Below, one piece after another: positions 11,627 to 23,820 of a stretch of DNA of 64,000 bases. How positions within the stretch are numbered: the stretch's first letter is position 1; each line of letters starts with the position of its first letter. The DNA is from Cryptomeria japonica (Eukaryota; Streptophyta; Pinopsida; Cupressales; Cupressaceae): the NCBI RefSeq assembly GCF_030272615.1, contig NC_081407.1:440599213-440663212 (forward strand). The letters run 5' to 3'. Made by a program: the position numbers and the translations under genes. Below the pieces are notes generated by a model. That model ran no database searches. It saw only the letters and a list, made by a program, of their open reading frames with translations, and had not been told where the DNA came from.

Positions 11627-12853
11627 TCAAAAGGACAAAAGGGTAGGCTCAAAAGAAACAAAATACATATCTAGTGGATGCCGCGGGGCCAGAGAATTAT
11701 CTGGATCGTCTAGTGGATGAGTGGACCAATGTCTGTTCTTCATATGGTAAACTGTGACAGAATTGTCACAACATGTAAACCATACTACACCACCGCTTGC
11801 AGATACCTTCCAGGGAGTGTGTAACTCATGTGATAAATCAAATTCCCATTCTCGAATCCACATTTTATGTTCTGTATCCAATATCCAGAACACAAAATGC
11901 CCATCACACTTATGCAAACTGTCTCTAATTCTCCGATTGCGGTCATGGTTGGACCTTGCTGCCAATGCGTAGCTGGAATTAGATGCACAAAGTAATAGAT
12001 TTCCCTCCCATTCAATGAGGCAATATGGATAACCTACTGAGGTAGGAACGAAAATAGAAAAACTCCATTGGTCTTGATTCACATCATAACCTATAATCAT
12101 GTATAAACAATCTTGGTCATCTCTAAGCAAGGCCTCCACATCTCTAATTTCTTTCAATTCCTCGACTCTTGCAGCGAAATAAATGACACCATTAAAAAAA
12201 AGTGGACTCCCCAAATAACGGCATACATCAAAAGAACGCAATAGAGGCTGACCCTTATACCACGAATTTGATTGAAAATCAAACACCAGTGTATATGGGC
12301 TGTGATCACCCAACATTCGGCCTACCATTACAAATTTTAGTGTGTTCTGCGTATAACAAATTTTACTTACTCTTATGAAGCCGACTTCAGATGGCACTGA
12401 CAATTTTCTCAAAAACATTGTCACAGGGTTGTACACCCACAACTCAGGCATATCGACAGGCAACGAATGTTGATAAAAGCACATCAGCCCATTTGATGTG
12501 GTAAGCAGCTCAAAATTCTCATTTAGAAATTTAATGTCTAAGCCCTCCCAGGAAAAAGTAACAATGGAAAGATTACCCGTTTCGGAATTGTAAGAGTGGA
12601 ACTGATAGGTTTCTGTCAACCATCGGCTAGTTGGTCTGTGAATGACACAAAACATCGATTCTGGGTGAGAATTCTTGTAATGGGTATGTGCAAAAGATGG
12701 GTCAAAAATGAGTTTGCGCCATCTCTTATGCACTGTGGACATCTTCAGCACATCTCTGGTTGAAACCCTCGAAAGTATTCCCGTGATCAGCTCATCACTA
12801 CATTCCACCTGCTCTGCACTGCTTCCTGCTTTCAGTCTGGGAATGCCCTCCAT
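11627..12853 (-). CDS. F-box protein with C-terminal beta-propeller/FBA-type region
   Basis: An intact single-exon gene of 408 codons. An in-frame TTG lies 15 bases upstream, but the first ATG (12851-12853) is the proper plant start. Residues about 17-60 form the F-box (DELITGILSRVSTRDVLKMS, then the HKRWRKLI helix and a DPSFAHTHY tail). This is the motif that binds SKP1 in SCF ubiquitin ligases. The remaining 340 residues carry LLTTSNGLMCFY, LWVYNPVT, LVFDFQSNSW and YPYCLIEWEGNLLLC motifs, typical of the F-box-associated or kelch-like propeller that binds the substrate. The substrate is unknown. A 65-bp tandem duplication sits directly upstream. It is the only intact host gene in the window. 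Confidence 0.9.
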   Translation of the reverse strand: MEGIPRLKAGSSAEQVECSDELITGILSRVSTRDVLKMSTVHKRWRKLIFDPSFAHTHYKNSHPESMFCVIHRPTSRWLTETYQFHSYNSETGNLSIVTFSWEGLDIKFLNENFELLTTSNGLMCFYQHSLPVDMPELWVYNPVTMFLRKLSVPSEVGFIRVSKICYTQNTLKFVMVGRMLGDHSPYTLVFDFQSNSWYKGQPLLRSFDVCRYLGSPLFFNGVIYFAARVEELKEIRDVEALLRDDQDCLYMIIGYDVNQDQWSFSIFVPTSVGYPYCLIEWEGNLLLCASNSSYALAARSNHDRNRRIRDSLHKCDGHFVFWILDTEHKMWIREWEFDLSHELHTPWKVSASGGVVWFTCCDNSVTVYHMKNRHWSTHPLDDPDNSLAPRHPLDMYFVSFEPTLLSF

Positions 12854-12865
12854 TTTCAGCTCGCT

Positions 12866-12995
12866 CAAATAACCCTTCTTTTCTTTTCAATGCGGACCTT
12901 CTCCCTTGCAACAGAACAAAGAACTGTGTACAAATAACCCTTCTTTTCTTTTAAATGCGGACCTTCTCCCTTGGAACAGAACAAAGAACTGTGTA
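12866..12995. repeat. 65-bp perfect-length tandem duplication in the F-box gene 5' region
   Basis: Units 12866-12930 and 12931-12995 are head to tail and differ at only two bases (C/A and C/G). They begin 12 bp upstream of the ATG on the minus strand, so they form the likely 5' UTR or core promoter. The near identity implies a recent event. Bases 13000-16590 beyond hold AT-rich sequence with no gene that I can support. Confidence 0.9.
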
Positions 12996-15900
12996 ACCCA
13001 AATGTAATGTGACGGGACATTACAGTTTTGGGTGATTCAGGATAGTCATTTCTTTGTTAATTTGAAAAGGTAATGATTTTTTAATTGTAGATTAATTTAA
13101 TAGGTTGAGAGATATTTATTTTAAAAGAGTGGATATTTTATTTTAATTGTAACAAATATGGTGTTTAATGTGAACAATAAGAGTAATTTTTATTACTGTC
13201 AAATGATTTTTATTTATTTTTAGTAATTTATACACTTAAAACATTATATTTTCATAATCCATGTCTATTGAATTTGGGAGCTCTTGAAGAGTATGATTCC
13301 AAATGTTTTAATTTTAAGATATATAAGTTTGTGATGCTCCATCCATAGTTTGATATCTATGCTTCATATTTTGATTTTATTTTGAGATGCTTTAATTGAT
13401 TATGATGGTACAAACATTTAGTTTTTGATTAAACTTTAGTTATTATTATGTTGTTCATGCAGAAGAGTTCAATTATGCTCCTAAATCTTATATATAAGGT
13501 AAAATTAAAATATTTTTTGTCTTAATTGTTAACTAGTACCAACCTAGAATGCATAGATAACCAAATAAATAGCATATGGTGGTGATGAATCTCGCAAGCA
13601 TAGGCTTCATACTTCCATGTTATGAATGAGTGTAATAATGAGTAGATAACTTCTTAGTTATGATAAGTAATGTTGTAAAAAGGTAATATTAATGAATTGT
13701 AATTGATCTAATGGTGATTGAACTTAATCCAGTACTTATTTGATGCTAAGTTGGAATGGAGATGATAATTCTAAATCATGTGATTGTGCTTGCAATGAAA
13801 ATTATTGGAAATATTGCAATAGTTAGTGGAAAGATGTGATATTATATTAGTTATATTATCAATTGATACAAGTAAAAAAATATAACTTTAGGAATGATAT
13901 CTAAATAATAATTGTAAACCATAAATAGGCAAGAAAGCGGAATTGATAACTTGTATATATATGTTTATCACATGTAATTTGAACTAATGTTATTTGGGCA
14001 TAGGTTATTTATGAGATATACATGTATGTTTTATGTATATATATAATACAACCATTCACCATCATTTTAGTAATATTTAATTAAAATTATATTAACCTTA
14101 TGAATATTCAGTAAATACTCTTACATTCTAACAAGAGTTCAAAAATATGATAGATTTATCTCGTAGTTTATTACGTAGAAGTATAATAGATTTATGTGAT
14201 ATTCCATCAATTATTATTGAAAAGAAATAAATGAATAACTCTTATTCTACATGTGTATATAAGATGTAAATAAGCTCATTAGTGCTGAAGGAAAATATCA
14301 ATTCCAAACCATAAGATTGATTGATTGGAAGTATCAATGTTATGCCTTACTGCATACCAAATTTATGCTTGTCTTCGATGTATTAAGTACGCAACTAATA
14401 AATCTATCATCTGACCAACGATAGGAGAGGGGTAGAATTTATGATGAGCGGGTTGGTTTGGTGGAGGGCATGGCCTCCCATCCCTTTTAGGCATGGGGTT
14501 CCTTCTTGCCTCTACATCCAGCTAAAAGTAGCCCTTGGGTCATGCACAAAAACAATGAAGATTTATTGTCCATAAACCTACTACGACCCACCCTTGGGAA
14601 GGTAGGAAAGCCAAAAGATTTGGATGCATTGAATCTGTGTTGTAGGAGGTTGAACCCTTAAACCCTGGTTATGAAAAAAAAAGGTATATATAATGAGAAA
14701 GCTAGAGGTTCTTCTTGACATAAATCATTGAAAGAACATAGAGGATGTTATTTAAAGGATGATTGTTAGTCATTTTGATATATGTATTTGTTCCTTTTAT
14801 AAATTATATAAAAAAAAAAATATTAAATAAAGGTTGGGTGAGTTTAGCTAATTTTATAAGGATATGTGTTAAAAATCAAGCCATTAGTACTCAATAGCCA
14901 ACCTTATAGTTAGAAGTTAGTAGAGTTATTGATTGGTAGTCAATCAAGATTTAATAAATGCTCTCTATCATTCTTAGTGTGGGATTGTAAACTTGGAATA
15001 TATATAATGTTTAAATTACGTTGAAAGTTATCAATTGAAATAAAAGAGTCTATGATTCTATCTAGCTTTTGAAATCCTAATGTGAATACTCCAAGGTCAT
15101 TTATTTCTAATTTGAGATCATTATAATAGTGTTTAAATGGTTAGTTATAAGACAAATGATATTTATTGTATTTGGTGACAACACAATCTTATTTGTAGCA
15201 TGTGAATTATTGCTATGATTAGCTCTATACAAAGGAGATAGAAAATAAATGTTTCTTAGCTTAAATTAATTATCTATTGCTTTTCTTTAAAATGGCTAGA
15301 TTAATGTCTCAGTATGTAGTAACTTGTATTGTGTCATGTCAAGACTCTATGGTCAGATGTTTATGAGAATATTGCTTAGGTCAATTTGTTGTTACGAGTT
15401 TGTATACCCTCCCTTGGATATCATTTTGTTATTTAATAATACCATTCTCATGGACATTTCTTCATGATCATATTTTATTATGATTTGTGTTATTCCTACA
15501 CCAAGTTGATTTTAGCAAGAAATAAATTTAGGCTATAAGTAAACAAGGAAATATGTGCTTTCAAAATTAATATTCAAACTAAACTCCTTGGAGTATGTAT
15601 CATGGTATACCTTATTCAAGATTTTGTCTTTGTCTCACCTGTGTGGGTGGCAACGAATGAGGAAACTATCTGGGGAGTTGGACCCTAAAAAGGGTTGCAT
15701 ACCCACTCTTATACCATCATATTATATGGGTTTTAAATTGTTTTACGAACTACGAAGTCTCTATGCTTTTAGCTCGCTCAAATAAGAGGATTCACTTAAT
15801 CAAGATAATGAATTTGAGTTGTATGCCCCAATGGTGGGTCCCAGGGAGATGATTTTGGAATCTATGGTTGGGAAGACCTTTGGAGTGGTAAACCGACCTC

Positions 15901-16589
15901 CCTTGTTTGGCTCCAAGGTTGAGGCGGATTCCACATGAGGCTAGCATGTGATGACACTCTTCCCTACATGTGTCCATTATCTTTATGACTTGTTGATTAT
16001 GTCTTTGGGAGTTTATTGATTTATGATTAGCCTTGTGATGTGATTTGGTCATTGCTTTTGGTTGTTATCTTGTGGATATCATATTGAGTCCCTTAGTTGT
16101 TAGGTGTCAGCCTAAGTCTTAAGTGTGAGTTGGAACCCCATGTCATCTCCTAGCATGAGGGTAGTTCCTATTTGGTTCCACATGGTCGGGTGGTTTGATG
16201 CCTTCTTCCATTGGGGCGTTCTTCATTGGATGTTTGCATGTGTGGACATGGATTTATATTATCTCACCATGTGGATGGATCTTGGAGTATAATCTATGTA
16301 ATTGGAATTGATATCATGTGTCGTGTAACTCAAGAAAGATGTAATAATAAAGAAGACTACGTAATTAGTATTTTGTGAACATATGTTAGAACTTGTAGTA
16401 GGTTAAATTCAGGTTGGGATGTATTGGATGAGATTGTTGTAAATGGATATCCAATGTGTATGTAATTCTAAATTAGAAGGAAATTAAAATACTAAGTGAT
16501 ACAAATGGAATTATCTTGTATATATCTTGTGGACGGTAGTGACTATGTTAACGATCTTGTATGTCACGATTTGAAAGATGTTAATCCTT

Positions 16590-16642
16590 ATTGTTAGTTA
16601 TCCTTGGAATATGGAGATGAATGAGTAGTTGTATATTTGCAT
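16590..16642 (+). repeat. repeat family A, left half of the interrupted copy
   Basis: TAGTTATCCTTGGAATATGG... through ...TTTGCATGG parallels about 160-206 of the uninterrupted copy and then stops at the start of the insertion. The continuation is found at 52317. Weaker similarity may extend left to about 16545. Confidence 0.7.
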
Positions 16643-16690
16643 GGGAGTGTGTGCACCAAGATGGTGTGCAAAAAAGTGGACACACACCCA
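16643..16690 (+). repeat. left terminal inverted repeat of the large transposon
   Basis: The sequence starts GGGAGTGTGTGCACCAAG and continues ATGGTGTGC, six A residues, then AGTGGACACAC. Read inward, the right end at 52268-52316 shows the same blocks in the same order with a 10-bp spacer difference. The exact terminal base and the length of the target duplication are uncertain by a few bases. Confidence 0.65.
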
Positions 16691-16719
16691 AAAAAAGTTG
16701 AAAAAATAGCAACCACGTT

Positions 16720-16890
16720 CGTGGTTTTAAAATTTTAAAAAACCTCGTACGTGGTTAGGTTTGTTGTGCCCGAGCCTAAAGGGACAAAACTGCATACATG
16801 ATCCTTTAGGAAATAAGAATGCGTATGCAATCTTTTAGGAACTAGGACCTCGTATGTAGTTTTAGTTCTTAAAGGACCGCGTACGTGGTC
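16720..16890 (+). repeat. left subterminal repeats, CGTACG palindromes
   Basis: Palindromic words recur: CCACGTTCGTGG, CCTCGTACGTGG, GCATACATG, GCGTATGC, CCTCGTATGTAG and CCGCGTACGTGG, spaced about 25-35 bp and linked by CTTTTAGGAA-like spacers. Subterminal arrays of this kind are transposase or accessory-protein binding sites in several plant DNA transposons. The binding role here is inferred. Confidence 0.65.
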
Positions 16891-17012
16891 CCTATCAATA
16901 ATTTTTTTTCCTGACAGTCAACGGTATTCTTTTTTTCCACAGCCGAGAGCTAGTTTTAGGGGTTTTTTGTTCCAAACTACACACGACCTACATATTTTCA
17001 CATCCAAATGCC

Positions 17013-19081
17013 ATGGAAAGAGGTTAGTTATGCATTTTTTAATTTTTTTTGCACATTTGATAAATTTTATTTACATTTTCAATTTAAATTTGTTGATTTT
17101 GATTAGTTTTTTTAATTTTTTGTTACCAATATCAAATTATGAAAATCTAGAACCACAACAAGATGCACCTCAAAACCCACAACAAAACCCACAATAAAAC
17201 CCTCAAGATACACCTCCAACTCCTCCTTTAGATCGTACATCAACTACACAAGAGGATTTGCTTAATGAGTTAGGACAAAACATTGCTAAAATAACTACTC
17301 TAATTAATAGATTGAAAACATCTGAGCTTGAGCATCAGTTATCCCTTGTCACTAGCCTAGAAACATTGGCTAGTGGTGCCACTATAGTTTCAAGTCAAAT
17401 TACAAAATGGGGAAACTATAGGGATAAGTGTCGCACTTATTATGCTGATGGGTTATCATATGATGCAGTGAAAAGAAAAAACATAAGTAAAGCATAGATA
17501 TGTTCTCTTTTTGTTGATCCTAGAACTGGTGAGTCCTTACCTCTTAATGCAAAGAGGTTTCCCATACATTGGTGTACCAATGTGCAGATGAAGAATCTTT
17601 TTTGGAATAGGTGGTGGATGATCTTTGACGAACTACCTTGTAATAATTTTGAGGTTCCATTATATTTTTTGAGGAAAGTATATTGTGAGTTTGTCCTCAA
17701 TGAGCGACCTAATTATTTTGATATGAGAGAGTTCCATGGTAGAGGTGGCGGCTCTACCCAAGATAGACCTAGAGCCCATAGGGTAATAGACCCGCAGAGT
17801 CGTCGCCCCCTAGCACCCAAACCCAAGGTGCATGCGACGGTCCCAGTAAACCTGAAAGAGTCGATGGAGCTACAGACTCTTTAGGCAGCCACAACATTGA
17901 ATGATGCGATCATCCAGCATGGGACACAGTTAATACACCCTCTTGGCCCGGACGATGATCCATTAGTTGAGGCAATTGGCGCTGATCAACCCATTGAGCA
18001 TGTGTGTCCCACTTGCTTAGGTATATGCACAGGGATGGATGTTGAGGCCAGTGCAGATGGTTCCACATCCCATATGTGCACGATTTGCGAGAGCAGATGT
18101 CAGACCCACACGATTGAGGATGTGGCGCTAATAGATGAATTGATGGACATGTTGTTTGCTAGTTAGCCGTAGACACAGGTGTGTTGATTTGAATTCGCAT
18201 TTTATTTATCAGTCACTTAAAATTTGTACTTGTAAATGAATTTTCATTTATAGATCGATTTAAATTGATACAAACAATATGCATTTTAGGATGCAATAGT
18301 GGGTGTTAATACACCTTCTAATATTCCTCTCACAGTTATTGTAGTTGCAACTTCGACGCCTGAGGTATAAATTTTGTAACATGTTAAAATAGAATGGTAC
18401 ATCGAATTCAAAAATATTATAAGATATACTAACTCTCTTTAATGCTTGAATTTTTTTTGTTTTGTAGGCATTAACAGGGAACCAAATATCCCACATTGAT
18501 AATGTCATGCTCTCAGCGATCGATTTTGGCCTACAAAGCTATGTGCTATCATATTTTGTACACCTTATTTTATGTATTCTTCTGATGAAATATGCAAGTC
18601 ATTTAATTTTAGATTTATTAAAATATGTTTAATATTATCTACCGATATCTCTTGTGTTAATTTTGTTTGTTTTAGGGTACCCCCTCTGTGTTTAGGCCTC
18701 ATCCTTAGCGAAAGAAATCCTTGACGACGCCTAAACGTGGGAAGAAGGTAATTGAACACATTTTTAATTGTACAATTGTTTGAAAAGGTTGAAATTGTCT
18801 TAGTTGGAATTTGTAGATTGATTAGTGTTTTTCGTATGTTTTATATACAACGGTCATTGGGCTTTGTAGAATTGTTGAATGCACCTGATACGCCTGAGGA
18901 TCGAGAGAGGGCAGAGGTATGTATCTTTACTTTATTTTCTTGATTTGATGATTATATTCACGTGTACATGTGAACTTGTGATAAATTATAATATTATCAT
19001 TTTCTTATACAAGAAATACCCATAGTTGCTTCATCAGTAGTGAGCCCTCCTTTGTGTACTAGAGAAGCATCTCAGGCTCTG
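17013..19081 (+). pseudogene. plus-strand accessory gene of the transposon, unknown zinc-ribbon/coiled-coil protein
   Basis: I do not recognise this protein. A likely first exon (17013-17022, ATGGAAAGAG, donor GTTAGT) joins in phase to a long exon, 17151-18178. That exon encodes a Gln/Pro-rich N-terminus, a helical segment (LLNELGQNIAKITTLINRL), a conserved-looking RTYYADGLSYDAVKRK and FPIHWCTNVQMKNLFW region, an Arg/Gly-rich linker, and a zinc-ribbon-like CPTC...C...CTIC..C cluster. In-frame stops at 17195, 17495, 17882, 18164 and 18170 all sit where CAA or CAG would fit. Short exons follow with GT/AG borders: 18290-18364, 18468-18542, 18676-18747 and, less certainly, 18870-18916 and 19014-19081. 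Several contain a Thr-Pro phrase. It converges with the transposase gene. Decayed in this copy. Confidence 0.6.
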
Positions 19082-19329
19082 GTACACTTTTATTTTATAT
19101 ATTGTATTAATTGTATTTAACCTACAATACTTATCATTATATATAAATGTTGATATTTGATCCAATAAATGTGTATTGTGTTCATTATTGTGCATTTTGT
19201 TGATATTGATAGGCATATTCGATACATACCGAATTTGTTCATTATGTTGATTATTGTGCATTTTGGTATATATAAATAATTATTTATAATTGATATGGTT
19301 AATTTTTGCTCAAACTATTCAATGTATTT

Positions 19330-20400
19330 GGTGGCTTCCCTTTTACAAAGTTAAATGAATATTTGCCCATGTAATCAATAATATGAATATAAACAACAAA
19401 AATATATGATATAAAGCATTGCAATTGTGGAATATGATTTCATAAGATTTCCAAAATATTGAATTAACCCTACAATACTCCTTGTCTCAATCAAAATGAA
19501 ATTCAATGGCAATGGTCAGATTTGATATGTGGTAATGATCACTAGATGCTTTTGATTCCTTTCATTTATATTTATCAATGTGAGTGGTGCAAGAGCACCC
19601 TCATCCTCACAATGGTCAAATTTTGGTTTTTGTCTTGTTTTCCATTTGTTTATCTAAATAAGGTGATTTGGGACCATTAATGATCATTTGAAGTCATTTG
19701 TGAAAGTTTGGAGTCATTTGGATAAAAGATGTAAAAGTTGCTCAGTTGTTGTCAAAGTTGCTCAGTTGTTGTCAAAGTTGTCAATGTTGTCAAAGTTTCA
19801 TCGTGGGCACAAACCAATATCATGAGCGCATCTAGGTGGGGAGGTTTATGCTAGGCATGCTCCTATTGTGTCTCCCAACGCATCAGAATGTTGAGAGCCA
19901 TACCCTACCAGTGCGATCTCTCAAGTGCCTCAAGTCCAAAAAATTGTCAAACTTTGACAAACAGATTCTCGCAATCCAGGACGCATATGATCGATCCGTT
20001 TTAACCTATAGGGTCATGTGAGGCTCATCCACAATATCCTACCCCAAATGATAGTGAAACCAAATTGGTGAGAGTTTTAGACCCAAGGATTTAAAGATGG
20101 TAGAGGTTTTTCGGATCAAGCTTGGACAAAAGGCTGTAACGGTCTCAGCTTGGACAAAAGGTTTTTTGGATGAAGACCCATTATCTTCTTGCTGGGCACA
20201 TGACTATAGAAAGCAATTGAAGGTTGGTTATGGTCAGTTGGTATGGTTAGTTGGTATGGTGTTTGGGGTAGAATTGTTTGGTCTTGAGTAAATCTATGTT
20301 GTTGTGACCTATTTAAAGCATGTTCCATGATTGGAAGGGGTTTGTGGAGTAGGAGTGTGTCATTGGTGGGTTGAAGCAACTTGAAGTATAATCAAGATGG
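19330..20400. other. unassigned interior of the transposon with a short tandem repeat
   Basis: No convincing reading frame. At 19739-19778 a 20-bp unit (TTGCTCAGTTGTTGTCAAAG) is repeated twice exactly, and a shorter third unit runs to about 19796. The surrounding sequence has moderate GC and could be a solo LTR or a decayed insertion. I see no decisive ends. Confidence 0.4.
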
Positions 20401-20539
20401 TCATGATTGACCTTATCACATCACATAAACTCAAAACCCTTAAGATATTCGAAACATAGTCACATATATTCAAAAAATAGTCACATATATTCAAAAAATG
20501 TTTTACAAATCATCTTATGGTCTTTTATACAAAATTTGG

Positions 20540-20690
20540 CATTTAAATATGTGCAAATCAGCTCATCCCCATTTAAATATAAAAAATTTGGCATCTAAAT
20601 ATGTACAAATCAGCTCATGGCCATTTAAATATACACAATTATGCTCCTAAATATGTACAAATCAGCTCATGGCCATATATATATAAAATG
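20540..20690 (+). repeat. 52-bp tandem repeat, about three units
   Basis: Units start at 20540, 20592 and 20644, exactly 52 bp apart. Each contains TAAATATGTGCAAATCAGCT or a one-base variant followed by CATGGCCATTTAAATAT. The array sits just beyond the stop of the minus-strand transposase gene, in its 3' flank. Confidence 0.85.
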
Positions 20691-20756
20691 AATATAGAAT
20701 AATTCGCCGACGATATATACAAAATTCTCAAAATGATTCTACCTTGAACTGTAGAA

Positions 20757-21335
20757 TCAATCAAATGAGCCTTCTGGATCAGCTCTAACTTGTATTGTGT
20801 CAAGGATTGCCTCGTGATCAGATTCATGAACTTTCCATAAAATCTTGTTATGAGGTCTACCACGATACTTAATCAAATGAATATTTGTTGCAACAACAAG
20901 GTTGGAGAAATGAAGAATATGGATGTGTGTTTCAAAATCCTCGAACAACCAAACATTATAATTCTTGATAGGATATCTCCTAAGACATGTGCCTGTCATC
21001 ACAACAAACCCTATTGGATACTCAATACCCTCTCCATCAATGATTGTGGTTGTCAATTTTCTCTTAGGCTTAATACAACGACACAAAAAGTAATTTGTTC
21101 CTTCTTCATTGTTCTCTTCTGCAACAATTGCGTACACATGACTTGCACATTATAGAATGATAATTAATACCAAAAATAATGTTTGATGTAACAAAATGAG
21201 CCAAAAAAATTTCCTGCAATAAAATTTACCACAAAAATCACCTAGTTTCACTAAGGCGAATACATGATCGAAATCAACTGATGCTTCCATTTGGTTCAAC
21301 TACAATGCTCTGGGAATTTGGTAAGTATCAATGGG
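20757..21335 (-). pseudogene. transposase C-terminal segment, split off by a retrotransposon
   Basis: The frame from about 21137 down to 20757 (126 codons, TGA stop) reads VYAIVAEENNEEGTNYFLCR, ...IEYPIGFVVMTGTCLRRYP, ...VWLFEDFETHIHILHFSNL and ...ADPEGSFD. It looks like a small beta-rich C-terminal domain after the catalytic core. Upstream on the same strand, to 21335, further coding-like text (ALVKLGDF near 21240) is broken by a TAG where CAG would fit, and possibly by an intron. Bases 21331-21335 (ATGGG) are the target duplication of the retrotransposon that separates this part from 29594-31619. Confidence 0.65.
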
Positions 21336-23747
21336 TATTAGCATTGTGTTGTCATTGATGTCAATCGGTATAGGATGGCAACCGGTATGGGAGATTAATG
21401 AGCAGTGTTGTCAATGATGAATACCAGAAATGGTGCCATTGATGTCAACTAGCATAGCAGGTCATCTAGCATAATGGCCATTAGAGTCATTGGTACACAA
21501 GCTAGTGTTGACTTGTGTTGAAGACATAAGGACTATAGATCGATAAGTGACATGTTGGTAGTACATAGTTGCCAACCAACAAGAGAGAAAGATGTTGGGT
21601 TGTTGATTGTGATGAAGAGGGGTAATGTTACAAAAATCACATCAACATCAGAAGTGAAGTATGTGCAGGCCATCGATATGCTGTGTGGATGTGAAAAAGC
21701 ATGGGACTCCCAACAGATAAAGATGCACTCACCATATGAAGAGATGACTGGCAGTGAATGTGCCCAATCCGATCACATGTGCTTGTTTGAAGATATGCAT
21801 GCTCAAATAGGGAAGCCACATTGGTGCAATGCAAGATGCAAATGTGACAAGGATCCATGCCCACCAGTAAGTGGAGCTTATCTCCTATTATGCATGGAAT
21901 GCATCATAGTCCTCCAAGATAAGACAAAAGAGTAAAAGATAGGTGATTGAAGGCTCACACCGGATGAACTGGTGAAACACTAAGTTGCCTTAGGTGCATG
22001 AGATCAAAGATATGCACCAGATCACCCAGGTAGACATGGTGAGTTGCCACTACAAAGAAGGAAGTATATGTTTGTCACTTTGACAAACATGATAATTGCA
22101 TAACCGATTCAGTGGTGAAGAAAGGTGTTGCCACATATGCAGATAGATGGAGTGTGTTGAAGACTGATGACATGATATCATCAGGGTGGTTGCTGGTAAG
22201 TATGTCCACCGATAATGCTGACAAGGTGCAAAAGTGAAAGGATCCCATCTGTTGAAGATGTGCATAAGGTAGGTTAGCAAGTGTGCTAACCGATTTAGGT
22301 GCTCCACTGGAAGAGAAGCAGAGTGAAAGGTTGAAGACAAATCGGCTAGGGTATAACCGGCGGGGTTTGTGAACCGATAGATGAACCCAATTGTGTTATT
22401 GGTCGGTGATCTGATCTAGACCAACATAGAAGACCTAAAAGAATTCAATGTCGATAAAGATTCCATGTGAAGGTGAAGTGGCATGCATGCATAGGTCAGT
22501 GAAAGTGTTGTCAGTGAGGTAGGTGGTGACTGGTCGACATTAATGTTGCTAGCGTGTTTCACAGGTCGAGAACAGGAGAGTGCAACTTGAGACTGATCAG
22601 AAGACAAAGATCTGATCTGATGACTTCATGATCAAGGTCGAGTGTCCAGGTGCTGATCAGGGTAGGTGAAGATATATGAGTGATCACTTCATAGGTGTTT
22701 GACAAGTGCAGACCAAAGGAGGTGTCGTGTTTTCCAAATAGGGTAAATGCGTTCTGGATGCAGTAGGATTGGTGGAGTCTAATTGATCAGTTGCAGGTGG
22801 TCGATCTCTGGAAAAAGATATGATTGGATTTGGTCTTCCTCAGGGTCAATGAAGAAATCCTAGTGAGCAATAAGTTTGAATGTCGATCATGGTGGGAAAA
22901 CTCAAGTATAAATATGTCGACTCATGATAGAAGGATAATGATGTTCTAGGTTGGGTGATGAAGGATAGAGAGTGAAAGAGCAGCAAAGAGTCAACCAGTC
23001 AGAGAGTTTGTTGAATATCATGGTGATTATGTGCTCAAGAGAGAACCAGTGAAAAGAGTGCAACCGACAAGGGTAAAGCAATCGATAGACTATCATTGAG
23101 TCTAATAGTGGTGTGAACTTGTGAGAAAGTGAAGTAACTGGTAAAGGAACAAGAGAAGAGTGATCCTATAGAGAAGAAACAGAGAAGATCAGAGTAGGGG
23201 TTAAATCGACAAGTGAGGTGACTGGCAAGCTGTAAACCAGAAATGTGCAGAGAGCAGTGTACCGGTAGAGATGAAGTATAGACTGAACCAATAAGGTTGC
23301 AACAAAGAAGAAAGATTGCAAAGGTTACAAAACTCATTTGTAACTAGGAGATTACTTTTGTATTGATTATATGATATTGTAATCCCTGAGTTGGAGCTCG
23401 GTGTAGGGGTCAGTGCTCCTTGGGTTGATGCCCTAAAGCAGGAGTGGTACTCCTTGGGCTGGTGCCCTAAATGTTGTAACCGAAGTTTTCATTGTGAGGT
23501 TGGATTGGAGCAGTAGTCTCTAGTAGCATTTGTCACCGAGGTTTTTCCCATCTTGGGTTTTCCTCGTACATCTGGTGTTATGTGATGTCCCTTTTATGTG
23601 TGGTGGAATTTGTGTTATCCTCCCATCTAACCAGTATGTCTTCTTTATGTTAGATATGTTAACCGATATACACACATAGGATAGAAAAGGGAAAAGTTTG
23701 GAAACCACTTATTCACCCCCCCTCTCAGTGGCATCTTGTGTTCAACA
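21336..23747 (+). repeat. 5' LTR of copia element 1 (2412 bp)
   Basis: It starts TATTAGCATTG (the TG has mutated to TA; the 3' copy has TGTTGGCATTG) and ends TTCAACA. A TATA box candidate TATAAATA lies at 22907-22914 and is conserved at 28787-28794. About 35 bp near 23420-23455 (the GGGTTGATGCCCTAAAGC stretch) are an internal duplication absent from the 3' LTR. Confidence 0.88.
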
Positions 23748-23749
23748 AT

Positions 23750-23761
23750 TGGTATCAGAGC
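23750..23761 (+). promoter_or_regulatory. primer-binding site of copia element 1
   Basis: TGGTATCAGAGC, complementary to the 3' end of initiator tRNA-Met, lies two bases after the LTR, as is standard for plant copia elements. Confidence 0.9.
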
Positions 23762-23820
23762 CTAGGTTCTCGATTGATAAGCTTTCTCTAGCTTGGGTAG
23801 ATCCTGGTATTTGAACACAA

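Noticed and set aside
12854-12868. Upstream in-frame TTG as start of the F-box gene
   Set aside because: Plant nuclear genes start at ATG, and the first ATG at 12853 gives a complete F-box. The five extra codons overlap the tandem duplication.
14437-14680. Possible SINE with a poly(A)-like tail
   Set aside because: The sequence around GGTTGGTTTGGTGG and the GTTGAACCC box are about 200 bp apart, too far for a tRNA-type promoter, and no target duplication is visible.
16643-16690. CACTA (EnSpm) assignment for the large transposon
   Set aside because: The termini do not begin CACTA, no 3-bp duplication fits a CACCA start, and the transposase motifs do not resemble EnSpm proteins.
22050-23337. 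Several minus-strand frames of 60-100 codons, repeated at 27872-29218
   Set aside because: They lie within the two LTRs of copia element 1 and are repeated because the LTRs are.
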